Below, piece after piece: positions 37,505-47,940 of a stretch of DNA of 64,000 nucleotides. Each line of letters begins with the position of its first letter. The first letter of the stretch is position 1. This DNA is from Metellina segmentata (lineage: Eukaryota > Arthropoda > Arachnida > Araneae > Tetragnathidae), in the NCBI GenBank assembly GCA_947359465.1, contig OX375879.1, positions 90,743,578 to 90,807,577 of the forward strand, given 5' to 3'. The notes under the pieces are model-generated. The model did no database searches, was not told the origin of the DNA, and saw only the letters and a list, made by a program, of their open reading frames with translations. The translations under genes were made by a program, and so were the position numbers.

Positions 37505-37568
37505 ATGGAATGATTCAATTGGAGCCTGGGACATCACGTTTGCAAATGTAGCAACGTTTAAACGTTAG
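37505..37568 (+). CDS. PKD-gene exon 4: terminal with stop, or internal via donor at 37564
   Basis: A phase-2 acceptor matches exon 3's donor, and the joined codon reads AGA (Arg). About 20 codons follow: WNDSIGAWDITFANVATFK, then TAG at 37566-37568. The end (GAWDI..ANVAT) resembles the G(P)...ANS.VATV segment that follows W-E-K/Q in KIAA0319-type repeats, so it is a plausible continuation. Alternatively the donor C|GTTAGT at 37564 skips the stop and leaves phase 1. That is exactly what exon 38725 needs; it would join as CAA. Spliced, the gene continues into the second module; unspliced, it ends here. Both are sequence-compatible. Confidence 0.45.
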
Positions 37569-38724
37569 TAACTCATCTTTAGACTGTCTTTGTAATTATC
37601 AAATTAAATCAGTTTGTAATACCATTTTTAGTGTCTATTGACATCTAGTGTCTATTGACATCTAGTGTCTATTTTTTAGTTTCTATTGTCTGTGACAAAT
37701 ACTAACATGTGCTAATTTTGTATGTTACAAAACTTCTGTACAATCAGAAATATATTATCTAAGATCACAGTTTCACAAGCTGTAAATGTTTATAGAAATA
37801 TTTTTATATATTAAATATTTTAAAATGTTACTCAAGGAAAGTTATTAGGTATCTCCCAAATATGAAGTTAATTTTGTGCCAAACGTGAACATGTTTGGCA
37901 AAAGATGTTTTTACGCTTTATCTGTTTGGGTATTACCTTACATCAGCTTTTAATGACAATTAGAATATTGCACGTCTTGTATTTTTCTTTTAAATAGTTA
38001 AAATAAAATTATATTTTAAATGCTACCAGTATCATCTCTCATGATTTCTTTCCAATTAGCATATAATTTATTTCTTTAGAAGTAAACTGCAAATTATAAT
38101 GATACATATCTGCCAACTTCTATAAAAGTTAACATCAGAATAGCCAAAATTATGATGAAACAGTATTAAGACTTCTGATTATTAAAAAGCATGGTTTGAG
38201 ACTGCAAAAAAAATTATCTGTCCCTTGGAAGGATTTCATTAAGTATATTTCCACAGCAAAAAATTGTGCATACGTATTCAAAATCCTTATAATTTGAAAA
38301 AAATTATTCGTAAACATTATTACAAAATTCATTTTAACGTATGATTAAAATTTTATTAGTGTTTTCAGTTATTAGGGGTTAAAAAATTTCTTGTCCATTC
38401 TTTCCTTGAGCTTTAATTTAACAAAACAATTGCTAAAGAAGCATTTAATTCAATATTATTTTGTATAAAAGACTTCTGTTTAAACATTGTGTTAAAGCAT
38501 TTAAAATTCTGTGACAAAAATAATTTAAATTCCTCTAGAAATAATCGTGGATATGTTATAACAGAAATTTGAATGCTTAATTCATGACAATTTTGAAACT
38601 TTCACAAACTTTCCGAAATGTTTCACTAAATAATGAAGAATGAAATTTGTCTTTCTTTAGATATGAATTTAGTGATAGAAATTAAGGAATGATTTGTATT
38701 AAAACTATTCATTTTAAAATTTAG

Positions 38725-38885
38725 AAAGTGATTACCCACCTACTGCTAATGCTAAATCAGAAGTTGTAATTTATTTGCCACAAAATGAAGTTACATTGAA
38801 TGGAAATCTTAGTAGTGATGATACAGGAATCAAAAGTTGGGAATGGATAAAAAGCCCAGATACTGAAAAGGCAGTTGATATGAAG
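38725..38885 (+). CDS. PKD-gene exon 2' (duplicate of exon 2)
   Basis: Acceptor AAATTTAG (to 38724), donor AAG|GTATGA. 161 bases, phases as in exon 2. It encodes SDYPPTANAK, VVIYLPQNEVTLNGNLSS, then DDTGIKSWEWIKSP..AVDMK. Against exon 2 I count seven substitutions and no indel, five of them amino-acid changing (I/S, T/S, K/T, D/E, E/A). All PKD hallmark residues are kept. It has no signal-peptide exon of its own nearby, so it is most simply part of the same transcript, joined through exon 4's internal donor. Confidence 0.82.
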
Positions 38886-40473
38886 GTATGATTTCACTTT
38901 AAATGACTAGCTGTACAATGCATTAAACATATACATAATTATGAATGAACCACATGATTATATTATAAAGTAGAAGTTGAAATATTTGTTCTTGTAACTG
39001 AAATTCTGAGAAGATTAATTTTAATTTAACTGACATACGTAACTTGATCTATGAATTTCATTCTAGTAACATTCTAAAACAGATTTCTACAAAAATCAAG
39101 CTTCTGAGGTAAAAAGAAAAAAAATTATTTAAAAAAATTTTAAATGCTGAGTGAATAAAGTAGAGAAAAAAGGTACTTCTTCTTGAACATAGATGTAGTT
39201 CTATACTGAGACATACAACATATAATACAGTTATATACCTTTGTTTTTTCCCCCAATAACAGTGATGGCTCTTATCAGACTTGTAAATTTCACTTTGGAG
39301 ATTTGAACTCAACTGCGTTGAATCCTACAATTGCTCTTGGATCTGATGAATTTTACAGGCTGATGTAATATTTTATATCAGTTTTAGCAATATTTAGCGC
39401 ACCTCTATTATAGACCATATAAACATGTATTCAAAACTAGTTCCAATTGAAAATTTTGTTGGTAATAGTTGTGTTTATCTCATGGAAATCACTCAAAATG
39501 AGACATTTCCCCTTTAAATGCACTTCTATTGTTTGATTTAAATTATTCTCAAAAGGTTTTAAGACACTATAAAACGAAATGTTACCAAATATGTTATTAG
39601 TTTCCATTAAACCTGCTATTTAAATATACATGAACGATAATTGTAATTGAGTTGAATAGTTAACTGAAAGTGGTAAAATTTTGAATAGTTCAGAATTCAA
39701 TACACACCACCCAATAAAACATAATGTAAATAAAATATTGATCAATGACCATCATACCCGTAATCTTTGAATAAAATGGCTCATTTATTAAAAAGTTAGT
39801 TATGGGAAACATTCCTGAACATCAGCTGAATGGGCATAAGGGGGCATTCATGAACTTTGCATGTTCATAAATGCCGAATTCTAAGGTAGGCTTCTTTGTG
39901 TTGTGTTTTTACGTATTCATAATGATCATCAGTGAGGTAGCTGACCTAAAACATGGATGATAGAAAATATGTTTTTGTATGTCAGTGATAACTAACACAT
40001 TTACTGAAACATATAACACATGCACATCGTTACTGAATATCAATCATCTTATTCATGATGCAGTCAATCAGAGTTTGGCATCTCTGTATCCTAAATGCCT
40101 TGTCAAAGAAGAGCTATGAACACAGTTCGAGAAGCTGATATAATGGTGGAATTGTCACATTTCGATGACATAGGTGAATTCTTCAAAAGTATTTTAGATT
40201 TTGTTTGCTGTATTGAAGTTTTACCAAAGTAGACAGTCATAAATTTATGAAAGATCTTTATTCTCTATATTCAATAAACACGCTTCTATCATTTAATTTT
40301 CATATTTGTTTTTTAGTTTAAAAATAATACAAATATCGTTAATTTCCTTAAAAACATACATGGTTTGGGTTCAGTTTAGCTAGCCTTTGGTAATAAACAA
40401 AAGTAATGAAAGATGTAGAACATCAATTTGATAAAGTGCTTTGGTTGAAATAATAATAGTTTTCAATTCACAG

Positions 40474-40685
40474 GGAACCAATGGGCCATATTTGCATCTG
40501 TCTCAATTGGAAGTGGGTGTTTACAAGTTTATCTTAAAAGTTACTGACACTGCTGATCAAACATCAACTAAAGAAGTTCAGTTGTTGGTGAAATCTGAAA
40601 ATAATATACCTCCTGTAGCTAATGCTGGTCTAAATCAAAAAGTTACATTGCCAGTGCAAGGTCCATTTATGTATGAAGAATTTAA
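40474..40685 (+). CDS. PKD-gene exon 3' (duplicate of exon 3, 48-base in-frame deletion)
   Basis: Acceptor AATTCACAG (to 40473); donor by homology TTTAA|GTATGT. 212 bases, phase 0 in and phase 2 out. It encodes GTNGPYLHLSQLEVGVYKF, ILKVTDTADQTST, the PPVANAG linker and VTLPVQGPFMYEEFK. Relative to exon 3 it lacks 48 bases (16 codons) around the DSRSKDD turn, removing the core turn of the second PKD repeat while preserving phase. If unspliced, the frame ends at TAA 40696-40698. No further downstream exon was recognised to the window end. Confidence 0.78.
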
Positions 40686-41659
40686 GTATGTATATTAATA
40701 CTTTATTTCATATACAATTCGAGTATTTTTTATATAAATCTGCATTTTGTTACAACTGTGTTAATCTTTTAATATGTTTTAACAAATTAAAATACCTAAG
40801 TTGCATCGAGTCCTATATTTAAAATTTTATTATTATGGACATTAAGGTGTAGAAAGATAGTTAACAATTAGGGCTATCAAATAGAACATTTAAAACACTA
40901 CAGTTTGATTTAAAATGCGATCTTCTGTCCATTAAACAGTTCAAAAAATGTCCAAGCATCCTCTGTCCCTTCCAGTTGTGAAGGATTTTTATTCTTTAGC
41001 ATTTCCATTAGAAAAAGCAACTTGTACATTTTGTCATTAGGATCTATTTTAATATTGTTATCACAACGGATATATGTCGTAATTTGAATAAAGTGGTCTT
41101 GATGCATCCCATTGTACTCGATCATTTCAAAGATATGTTGTATTTCCCCACCAAAAGCAGTTTTTACCAGGAACACTTATTGTTACCAAGAAGAATGAGG
41201 ATTTGAATAAAAACTTTCATCTCCCCTGAACTACTTGTTTTTCTTAAAATTTTAATTAGGGTACGCAATTAGAGCCTAAACAAACTATCTATAAGATCAC
41301 ATGATTTTTCTGCTTGTCCTCTTTCTCTTCTCTGATTGAAATTCTAGTCTTGGCATCAGGAGGTTCAATGTCGAAATCATCGGTTGAATTCATTGGTAGA
41401 TGAGAATCAGAGATATCATCTTTATCTGAATAAGAATTCAGGTAAAATAATGGAAGAGCTTTCTTGAGTGTTAAACTCTTGAAATACGAAAATATCGTTC
41501 ATTATAATTTTATAGAAACCTAATTTCTCTCAAAAAGCTAATCGAAGAGTGGAATTAAATCGAAAAAAATAGCTACAAAGATATTTTAAAATTTATTAGC
41601 AAAACAGTATTTTTAACTTGCAATCACGACATATTAGGCATGTAACATGTTCTATTTTC

Positions 41660-42250
41660 AGGGTGTCTGCCAGTCATGGAAATCATGAAAAAGTTACGAA
41701 TGCAGAAAATGGTCTCAAAAAGCATGAAAAAGGCAATACATTAGCCTCTCAGTCACGAATTTTTCGGTTTTTTAAATGTTTCCTTTTTTTGTGAACCCCG
41801 TTTATTCCAAATGGACTTTTAGAAATGGTTGAGACGTCACCGGAAGCTTTTTTAACGTCACGATCGCCAACTAGCGATGTCGCTAATACCAGCCTGTAAT
41901 GTTTGGAAAGCCTGTCATGTCACGAAGGAAAAAAACATCTCGAACAATATCTTTGGAGATAGAACGTGCTGATTATGCTGGCGAATTGTGATGTTCTTTT
42001 ATTTCTATTAGAAAAATGTAAATAGATTTTAATGCTATTAAAGATAAGCGAAATTTAAAATGTGTATTCATTTTAGTTGCGATTCATTGTGTGAATGAGC
42101 GTGTTTCATAGAAAGCAGAAATATGAATGAATAACCAGTAACAAAAGGACTAAACGACTTCGAAGTTTTTTGTGCAGCCCTAGAAAAGGAGATAAACTCT
42201 CAAAAAAAAAAGGGTGAGTTAGCAATCAAACATCTTTTATTGTATTTTAG
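41660..42250. other. Region downstream of the PKD duplicate
   Basis: It starts with GTGTCTGCCAGTCATGG followed by repeated ATCATGAAAAAG-like words, which looks like a dispersed repeat. The rest has moderate GC content and no recognised gene. Confidence 0.35.
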
Positions 42251-42456
42251 ATGAGTTTTAACATCTTTGAAGGAAAAGTCGATTTTCTGCTAAATCCACG
42301 TTCTGCCACGGTTAGCGGGAAAAATTTACTTTTATCAGATTCTGAATACGTTCAGAGGTTTTTGATTCACAAGCTACATAAGAAATGCTATCTTAAAATC
42401 GGGTGTTTTTACATATTTTTAACTTTACAAGAATCCGTCTTTGATAAACGGACAGT
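42251..42456 (+). CDS. Open frame interrupted by an 816-bp transposon, unknown product
   Basis: An ATG at 42251 follows directly on a possible acceptor (GTATTTTAG). It opens about 69 codons beginning MSFNIFEGKVDFLL, with a basic middle (HKLHKKC). The element at 42457 interrupts it. Past the element's second target copy, the frame stays open for about 26 more codons before TAA near 43367, so the pre-insertion frame was about 98 codons. The family is not recognised, with no signal peptide. Frame continuity across the insertion is suggestive but could be chance. Confidence 0.25.
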
Positions 42457-43272
42457 GGTACAGCTACACTCTACGTTTATGAGTGATGGCAAAGGCTTTG
42501 GCGATTTTTTTGGCGCACTTCTAAAGTTGCCAAGTAAAGAATTATTTCCTAACTCTAATGTCACAATTTTTTTTTTCTTTTTACAACACACTTTTTAAAC
42601 ATATTTTAGAACGTTTTAAAAAGAATATTTTTAAATAAAAAAAACTTTCACAAAAAGTATTATGCTTAAGCACATATCAAAACACATTTGTGAACCAGCA
42701 GAGAAACTAAGCTACGAATGTTAAGAATAACCTGAAACTTATCAATTACACTAAATACAGTGAACATGTTGAAAAAGGAAAAAGATTTACAAAAGAAAAA
42801 AAGCAAGAAATAATACCTGATAAAGTCAGAATTCTCTCGTAAAAAAATAATGAAAACGAAAATGGTCAAAAAAACAGAACTCTTAATCCTGTCATGAAAA
42901 CTATTATAACAAAATAAAAATTCCACAACTGTCAAAATACAAATAAAAGGACCAATGGTATCACAGAAAACGATTTAAAAGGGCCAATGGAATCAAAGGA
43001 TATTTTAAAAACAAAATAACCAATGGGAGGAGAGAAAAAATTTCAAACGAATCAATGAAATCAAACGACTTTAACGCGGATTTTGGAAGAACTTTATAGA
43101 ATATTCAAAATGAAAATTAAAAGTTTCCGTTTGCCGAGGTTGCCATGAAAACTACAACAACAGCAACGAAAGATGGGTTGCCTTAATTTATCGTAACTCG
43201 TTACTAGAAGTGCGCCAAAAAAAAATCGCCAAGCCGTTGCCATCACTCATAAACGTAGAGTGTAGCTGTACC
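42457..43272. mobile_element. Non-autonomous DNA transposon with perfect 8-bp target duplication
   Basis: Terminal inverted repeats of about 67 bases begin GGTACAGCTACACTCTACG and extend through GAGTGATGGCAA to GGCGCACTTCTA, nearly identical between ends. CGGACAGT lies immediately outside both ends (42449-42456 and 43273-43280). The interior is AT-rich, with CCAATGG-containing words near 42952, 42981 and 43019, and has no transposase. An 8-base duplication points to hAT-, P- or Merlin-type superfamilies; the termini are not a clear hAT consensus, so the superfamily is left open. Confidence 0.93.
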
Positions 43273-43297
43273 CGGACAGTTACCACTTCTTCCTCTG

Positions 43298-44780
43298 TTG
43301 TATATAAAGAGCGAATTCAGTACATTTTCTCTCTCAAATCCCTTCGAAATCTTTCCTGGCTTAACTAACAAATTGACTCTTTTTTTAACAACAGAACACG
43401 GAACTTTCTCCAAAACTGATTTGCGTCGAGGTATCGTTAATTTTAATTACTGTTTCAGCACTGTGTTCTATGAATTCTTTAAACAATATAAACGTCTCTC
43501 TTTTATACAATAAAATGAGTTAAACGATATTGTTGGTGAAGAATAAGAAATGATTCCGTTATAGGTTTCATTGTATTGCATTGTTATCGATGCTTCCTTT
43601 TGGTTCGATGAATAATTTATCGAACAATAGATTATATCCTTTTGCGAAGTCAAAAGGGTTAAATTACAATGTTGGTAAAAACTCAAAACGGCTAGATTGT
43701 TTTTATTAATAAATGATATTGTTTCCTTGTTTTCTTAAGCTCTTATGGAATTTAATCTTTAGATTTCTCTCTTTTCGTTTTCACTATTCAACAATGTTTT
43801 AACAGTTGTACTACAAGAAATCTAGGAATGTTTTCCAGAACATTTTGTTGAAACAAAGCCCTTTGATATCCAGCCTTAACGAACAAATTCAATTTACTTT
43901 CATAATACAACAGGGAACATTAAAGATAACAATCATGCGTCGATGTATTGTTAATTTTAATTATTATTTCAACACTGTTCTTCCCAACAATATAGCTGTC
44001 CATCTTTTGTAAAAGCAAAATAGTTAAACAATATCATTGGTGAAGAATAAGAAATGATTCCATCGTAGGTTTCATTGTTTTCCATTGTAATCGATGCTCA
44101 CTTTGTGTTCGATGAATAGAACAATTGATTCTATTCTTTTGTAGAAACAAAAGAGTTGAATTGCATTGTTGGTAAAGACTCGGAAACTTTTCAATCGCTT
44201 CCCTTTGCAAATTCCATTGTTTCTATAGTATTCTATTATTGGCATTGAGAATTTACAGTTAAATATTTTTAATTCGGTCCTTGTGCCCATTCATCGATGT
44301 CATATTAAAGATATTCCTTTAATTTTCTACCTAAGCGAACAAATAGCCTCTAATTTCCCAACAGAAAGTGAAGAAAGACCAAAATTAACATGTATCTCAC
44401 GGTATTGTTATTTGTAATCACTGTTTAAGCACTGTTTCCAATTATTTCTTTCTCCAACAATATAGTTGTCCATCTTTCATAAAATCTAAAGTGCTCCATT
44501 ATAGGTTTCATTGTTTTCGATTGTAACGAGGCTCTAATTCTGTTTGATGAATACTTAACCCAACAATATATTTCACTTTTTTGCAAAGTCAAAAGTGTTA
44601 AATTACATTGTTTATGAAGACTTTAAAATGGTTGCATTCCTTTTCTTTGAAAATTTCATTGTATCTATTGCCTTCTTTTATTTTTTATCGAATATACTCT
44701 TTAGATTTCTTTTTTTCGGACATTGTCTCCTTTCAACGATGTTTTAACTGTTGCAGAACACGAAATCAAGGTACTTTTTT
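43298..44780. repeat. Three diverged tandem units (~430-520 bp each)
   Basis: Ordered anchors recur three times: an AACAAATT-like word then CAACAGA/CAACAGG (about 43367, 43879, 44337); ATTGTTAATTTTAATTA..TTTCA.CACTGT (about 43434, 43945, 44404); CAACAATATAG.TGTCCATC (43987, 44456, decayed in unit 1); and TAGGTTTCATTGT (about 43563, 44066, 44501). Units differ by many substitutions and indels. In units 1 and 2 one frame reads RRGIVNFNYCFSTV and RRCIVNFNYYFNTV. No function was recognised. Confidence 0.75.
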
Positions 44781-44799
44781 CTTTTGTTGTACTGATTGA

Positions 44800-44875
44800 C
44801 AATGTATATCAACAACACAACCAGGATTTGAACTCTTAGCATGAATTTTATTGTCACTTACGTAACTGCGGGTGT
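44800..44875 (-). mobile_element. tRNA-like (SINE) relic
   Basis: On the - strand a B-box-like GAGTTCAAATCCTGG (complement at about 44822-44836) precedes a short unrelated body. No complete cloverleaf can be drawn, so this is a low-confidence SINE remnant. Confidence 0.25.
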
Positions 44876-45072
44876 CTAAGCTGTTTTTCCCTAATGTATA
44901 ACATTTCCTTAAAAAAAATATAGATTTTGTAAGGAAAAAAAATGAGTAGTGGAAGACAAACCTGAAGAAAATACATGAATGGAACAACTTCCCTGCAAGA
45001 TAGGTTTTGTTGAATTTAATTTATTTAAGATACATTATCGAGACTGGAAGAATTTGAAGAAATACAGATAGT

Positions 45073-45440
45073 TGTTGTTGTTGTCGTGTCTATGCATACA
45101 GTACTAGTGCAAAAGTTTAGAGTCCTCCAAAAGCCTTGGTGACAAGATCTGCAAGTTCTGGAGCTCGATGGCTATGGAGGATTTCGATTGGGGGTGCTCC
45201 AAGTTGAAAGAGGGAACCAATAATGGCCTGGCAGTCGAAAACATGATCTGGAGTTAGTTGCGATTGGGGACAGTACCTGCAGATGGGATAGGATTTTATA
45301 TTAGTTCGTGAAATCTTCATGCCTTTGAAATGTCCAGTACGTAGCCTAGCTATTGTAGAGGAGAGGTTTCTTGGGCAGTTTAGATCGGGATTGTTGCCTT
45401 GCTAAAATTCTGGTTGTAGATCCTTCGCCTGGCGACGGCA
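45073..45440 (-). pseudogene. Non-LTR retrotransposon 3' end (RNase H region)
   Basis: The - strand reading gives TIARLRTGHFKGMKISRT, then CRYCPQSQLTPDHVFDC, then LFQLGAPP, with a stop at about 45117. LRTGH..GMKI and C..C....TPDH..FDC typify the region after the RNase H domain in Jockey/I-type non-LTR elements of arthropods. The 3' part ends in an ACAACAACAAC tail (complement of about 45069-45092). Reverse transcriptase and endonuclease are absent, so this is a 5'-truncated copy, as expected from incomplete reverse transcription. Confidence 0.65.
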
Positions 45441-45569
45441 TTCGCATCTGCACACAATACAGATAGTTTGTAAGCTGAATTGTGTTTATCTCTTCCCTTT
45501 GGTTCTACAGGCTCTATGCTGGAATCCCAGTCGTGTGGCCCCGATATTGGTCGTATTCCACTTTGAAGG

Positions 45570-45670
45570 GATCGGTGTTATTAGCCATTGTGTAGCAAAG
45601 CGTACATCTGAACCCACCTGGAAGTAGGATTCGAACTCGTAGCACGAATTGTTGAAACTCCTTAGGTATT
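45570..45670 (-). mobile_element. tRNA-derived SINE-like segment
   Basis: The - strand B-box GAGTTCGAATCC (complement near 45624-45635) sits about 35 bases after an A-box-like stretch. A body GGTGGGTTCAGATGTAC continues toward the non-LTR fragment. The SINE and LINE pieces abut in the same orientation, compatible with a shared retrotransposed unit or coincidence. Confidence 0.4.
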
Positions 45671-45680
45671 CTACTCATTA

Positions 45681-47029
45681 TTCGGAAACGTATTCCTCGT
45701 TTCCTATGATGTCATCAGAAACTTTTGTACTTAACTGATGGACAATTTTGCTCTAGGTATCACCAAGTTCATAAAACGTTTTTATACCTGCGCGATATCT
45801 TAGAAAACCAATTGAAGCATGGGAAAAAGGATCTTCTGTGAATACACAGGAACGCGATAGTGTAATGATGCCTTCATTTCAAAAATGACATTTGTACTTT
45901 AATTACAACTATTTATGCTTTATGTAAACTAACCAGAATTAATCTCTAGAACATACAATCTTGGATAAGTACAATGCAAATATGTCTCAAAATCTATTAT
46001 TCCTCTGTTAGTGTCGCTTGATGGGTATGTTTGTGTAAATATCTATTTGTAAAAAACTATTTGTTTAAGTTTCTCACAAAACGTACTTATCTGATCCCAC
46101 AGGACTTCAGTCGTCCACAGTAAAATTGAGTTTTTCACAATCAATCTTACATTTGAATCATTTATCATACATTTGAAGTTAATACAATTGTCCTTGTCAT
46201 TCTCTCAATCAACTTATTTGGTACATTGTTTTCGTAGAGAAATTTATCGAACAGCAATAATTTTGGTTGACAGATTATTTTTGAACTACTACAATTGTAT
46301 TATTTTCAGACATCTTGTCAGATATCCAACTCTGGTCAGTTTTTATAATGACGAGGTATCTCGTCGATATAAAACTGCCAAGTGGAACGAACGTCCATCG
46401 AAGTCGAAAAACAAATAGTTACATGAGCAGAACAGTGATCACTTCGGAAGAGGTATTCGTACCATAGATTGGCAAAAACCACCAAGAGGTTTGAGAATTT
46501 TAAAAGGGGTTTCAGTGTTATCAACATTGAGACTATCCGACTTGATATTTTAAATCGGGGCGCTTTTTCTTAGCGTTCGACCTTCCTTTTTTTTTTTCCT
46601 GCTACGCAAGACTTCACATTGAGGGCTACCTTCCCAATGCTTTCCGCTTGTTGTAAAACCCATAATAAACATTTTTCGCCTTGATAAGTAATTAATTAAC
46701 TTCTCTTTGGCACAAAAAAATGTGCTATTTCCGCTCAGTCCGAGATCAACCCGAAGAGAAAGATTCATGGCCAACACCACATAATTTTGAACCACGTTCA
46801 AATGATGAAGTCTCACCTGAGCTGTACTCTACTTACAAACTTCCACGCTTCGCCAACGGGCCACGACAGAATTAACGTGCACCACCCCCCGTATATATAG
46901 CAGCCTTTATCATAACCTAGTTTTGAACTCATAACCCTCTAGTGCTAATGTATTGCTTTTCCAACTGGCCCTCTAGTCATCTGACAATGGTTCAAAATTT
47001 CTAGGTGTTGTCCTCGAATTGTTTCCTTA
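45681..47029. other. AT-rich stretch, one palindrome
   Basis: GACGAGGTATCTCGTC at 46350-46365 belongs to the palindrome family seen at 9951-10073 and 50607. A - strand frame at 46550-46816 and a + frame at 46173-46418 have no family resemblance. A B-box-like TTTGAACTCATAACCC lies near 46923. Confidence 0.45.
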
Positions 47030-47798
47030 AGCTTCGGTTTCCTAAGAAAGCGTAGCCGTTATCTAGCGGCCGTGATGTATCGGTGGGTGACGTCACTAAA
47101 ACGTTGTTTATACTAACACATGGTGTTGGTTTCCTAGAGAGCGGTATTTGTGAGGGTAACGAAAATTATCGGAGCCGCCATTTACATGACTGTCGTCATA
47201 GCGGTCTCAAACAGTTAAAGAACGTTTTTTCTCTTGTAGGGGCCACATTTCATTTCCTGCTCCAAACGATTCGAACGAAGAGGAGCGAAATAAATAAACA
47301 TTTTTGACTGCCATTGATTAATTCGTTTCTGTAAAATCGGGATCGTTAAACACAGAATAAAAATTTCAACGGATTTGAAATCTGCGGAAAATTTAACACC
47401 AGATCGATACCTTAAAGGGGATTTTCTTTAAATAAATAATTAATTATTTAATAAATAATTATATAATCAAATGGTAAATAATTGAATAATAAAACTGTTT
47501 TTGATATCGATCTGGCGTAGAAATTTACGCTGATTTGAAATCTGTTGAAATTTTCACTCTACCTTCAACGATCCCGTAGTTAGAAACTTTAAACTAGAGA
47601 ATAAAAAACCACTTTGTTTTGTTTCTCGAATAAAATAAACCACGACAGCCGTCTGTGTTGCCCATTCTCCAACGTATTCGGTCCGTCTAAGTTGACACCT
47701 CTAGATTTTTGTTTAGACGGCCATCTAGTTATGCCAGCGGCATCATGACGTATCACGGCTGTTAGATAACAGCTCCACTTTCTTAGGAAACCAAAGCT
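47030..47798. mobile_element. Foldback DNA element with nested inverted repeats (769 bp)
   Basis: The outer arms (47030-47084 and the complement of 47745-47798) share GGTTTCCTAAGAAAG, then GTTATCTA..GGCCGTGAT. TTA flanks both ends (47027-47029, 47799-47801). A second inner pair (about 47366-47412 and 47501-47560) shares AAATTTCAAC, GATTTGAAATC and CAGATCGATA. The left arm is followed at once by a perfect CRE (TGACGTCA, 47088-47095). There is no transposase. A 3-base TTA duplication would fit PIF/Harbinger, but the assignment is tentative. Confidence 0.75.
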
Positions 47799-47940
47799 TT
47801 AGGGATTGATCTGGGACCGTCATCAGTAGCCCGTCGTGTTGCGTATCAGACTTTCTTCAAGTACATAGTTTCCGTTGTTGAAATTACTTCATCTATACGG
47901 ATAATAACACTGTTGTCCTCGTTCGGTCTGTGTTAACGAC

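Larger units (their letters stand above)
38323..41659 (+). repeat. Tandem segmental duplication, copy 2 (PKD exons 2' and 3')
   Basis: This is the partner of 30706-35431, about 7.6 kb downstream in the same orientation and about 3.34 kb long. It lacks the Tc1 element. Intron sequence is diverged with many small indels, whereas exon 2' is nearly identical to exon 2. Confidence 0.9.

Noticed and set aside
41660..41760. Next PKD exon after the duplicated block (possible acceptor TATTTTCAG)
   Set aside because: The following sequence has stops in the needed phase, lacks PKD residues, and resembles a dispersed repeat with ATCATGAAAAAG words.
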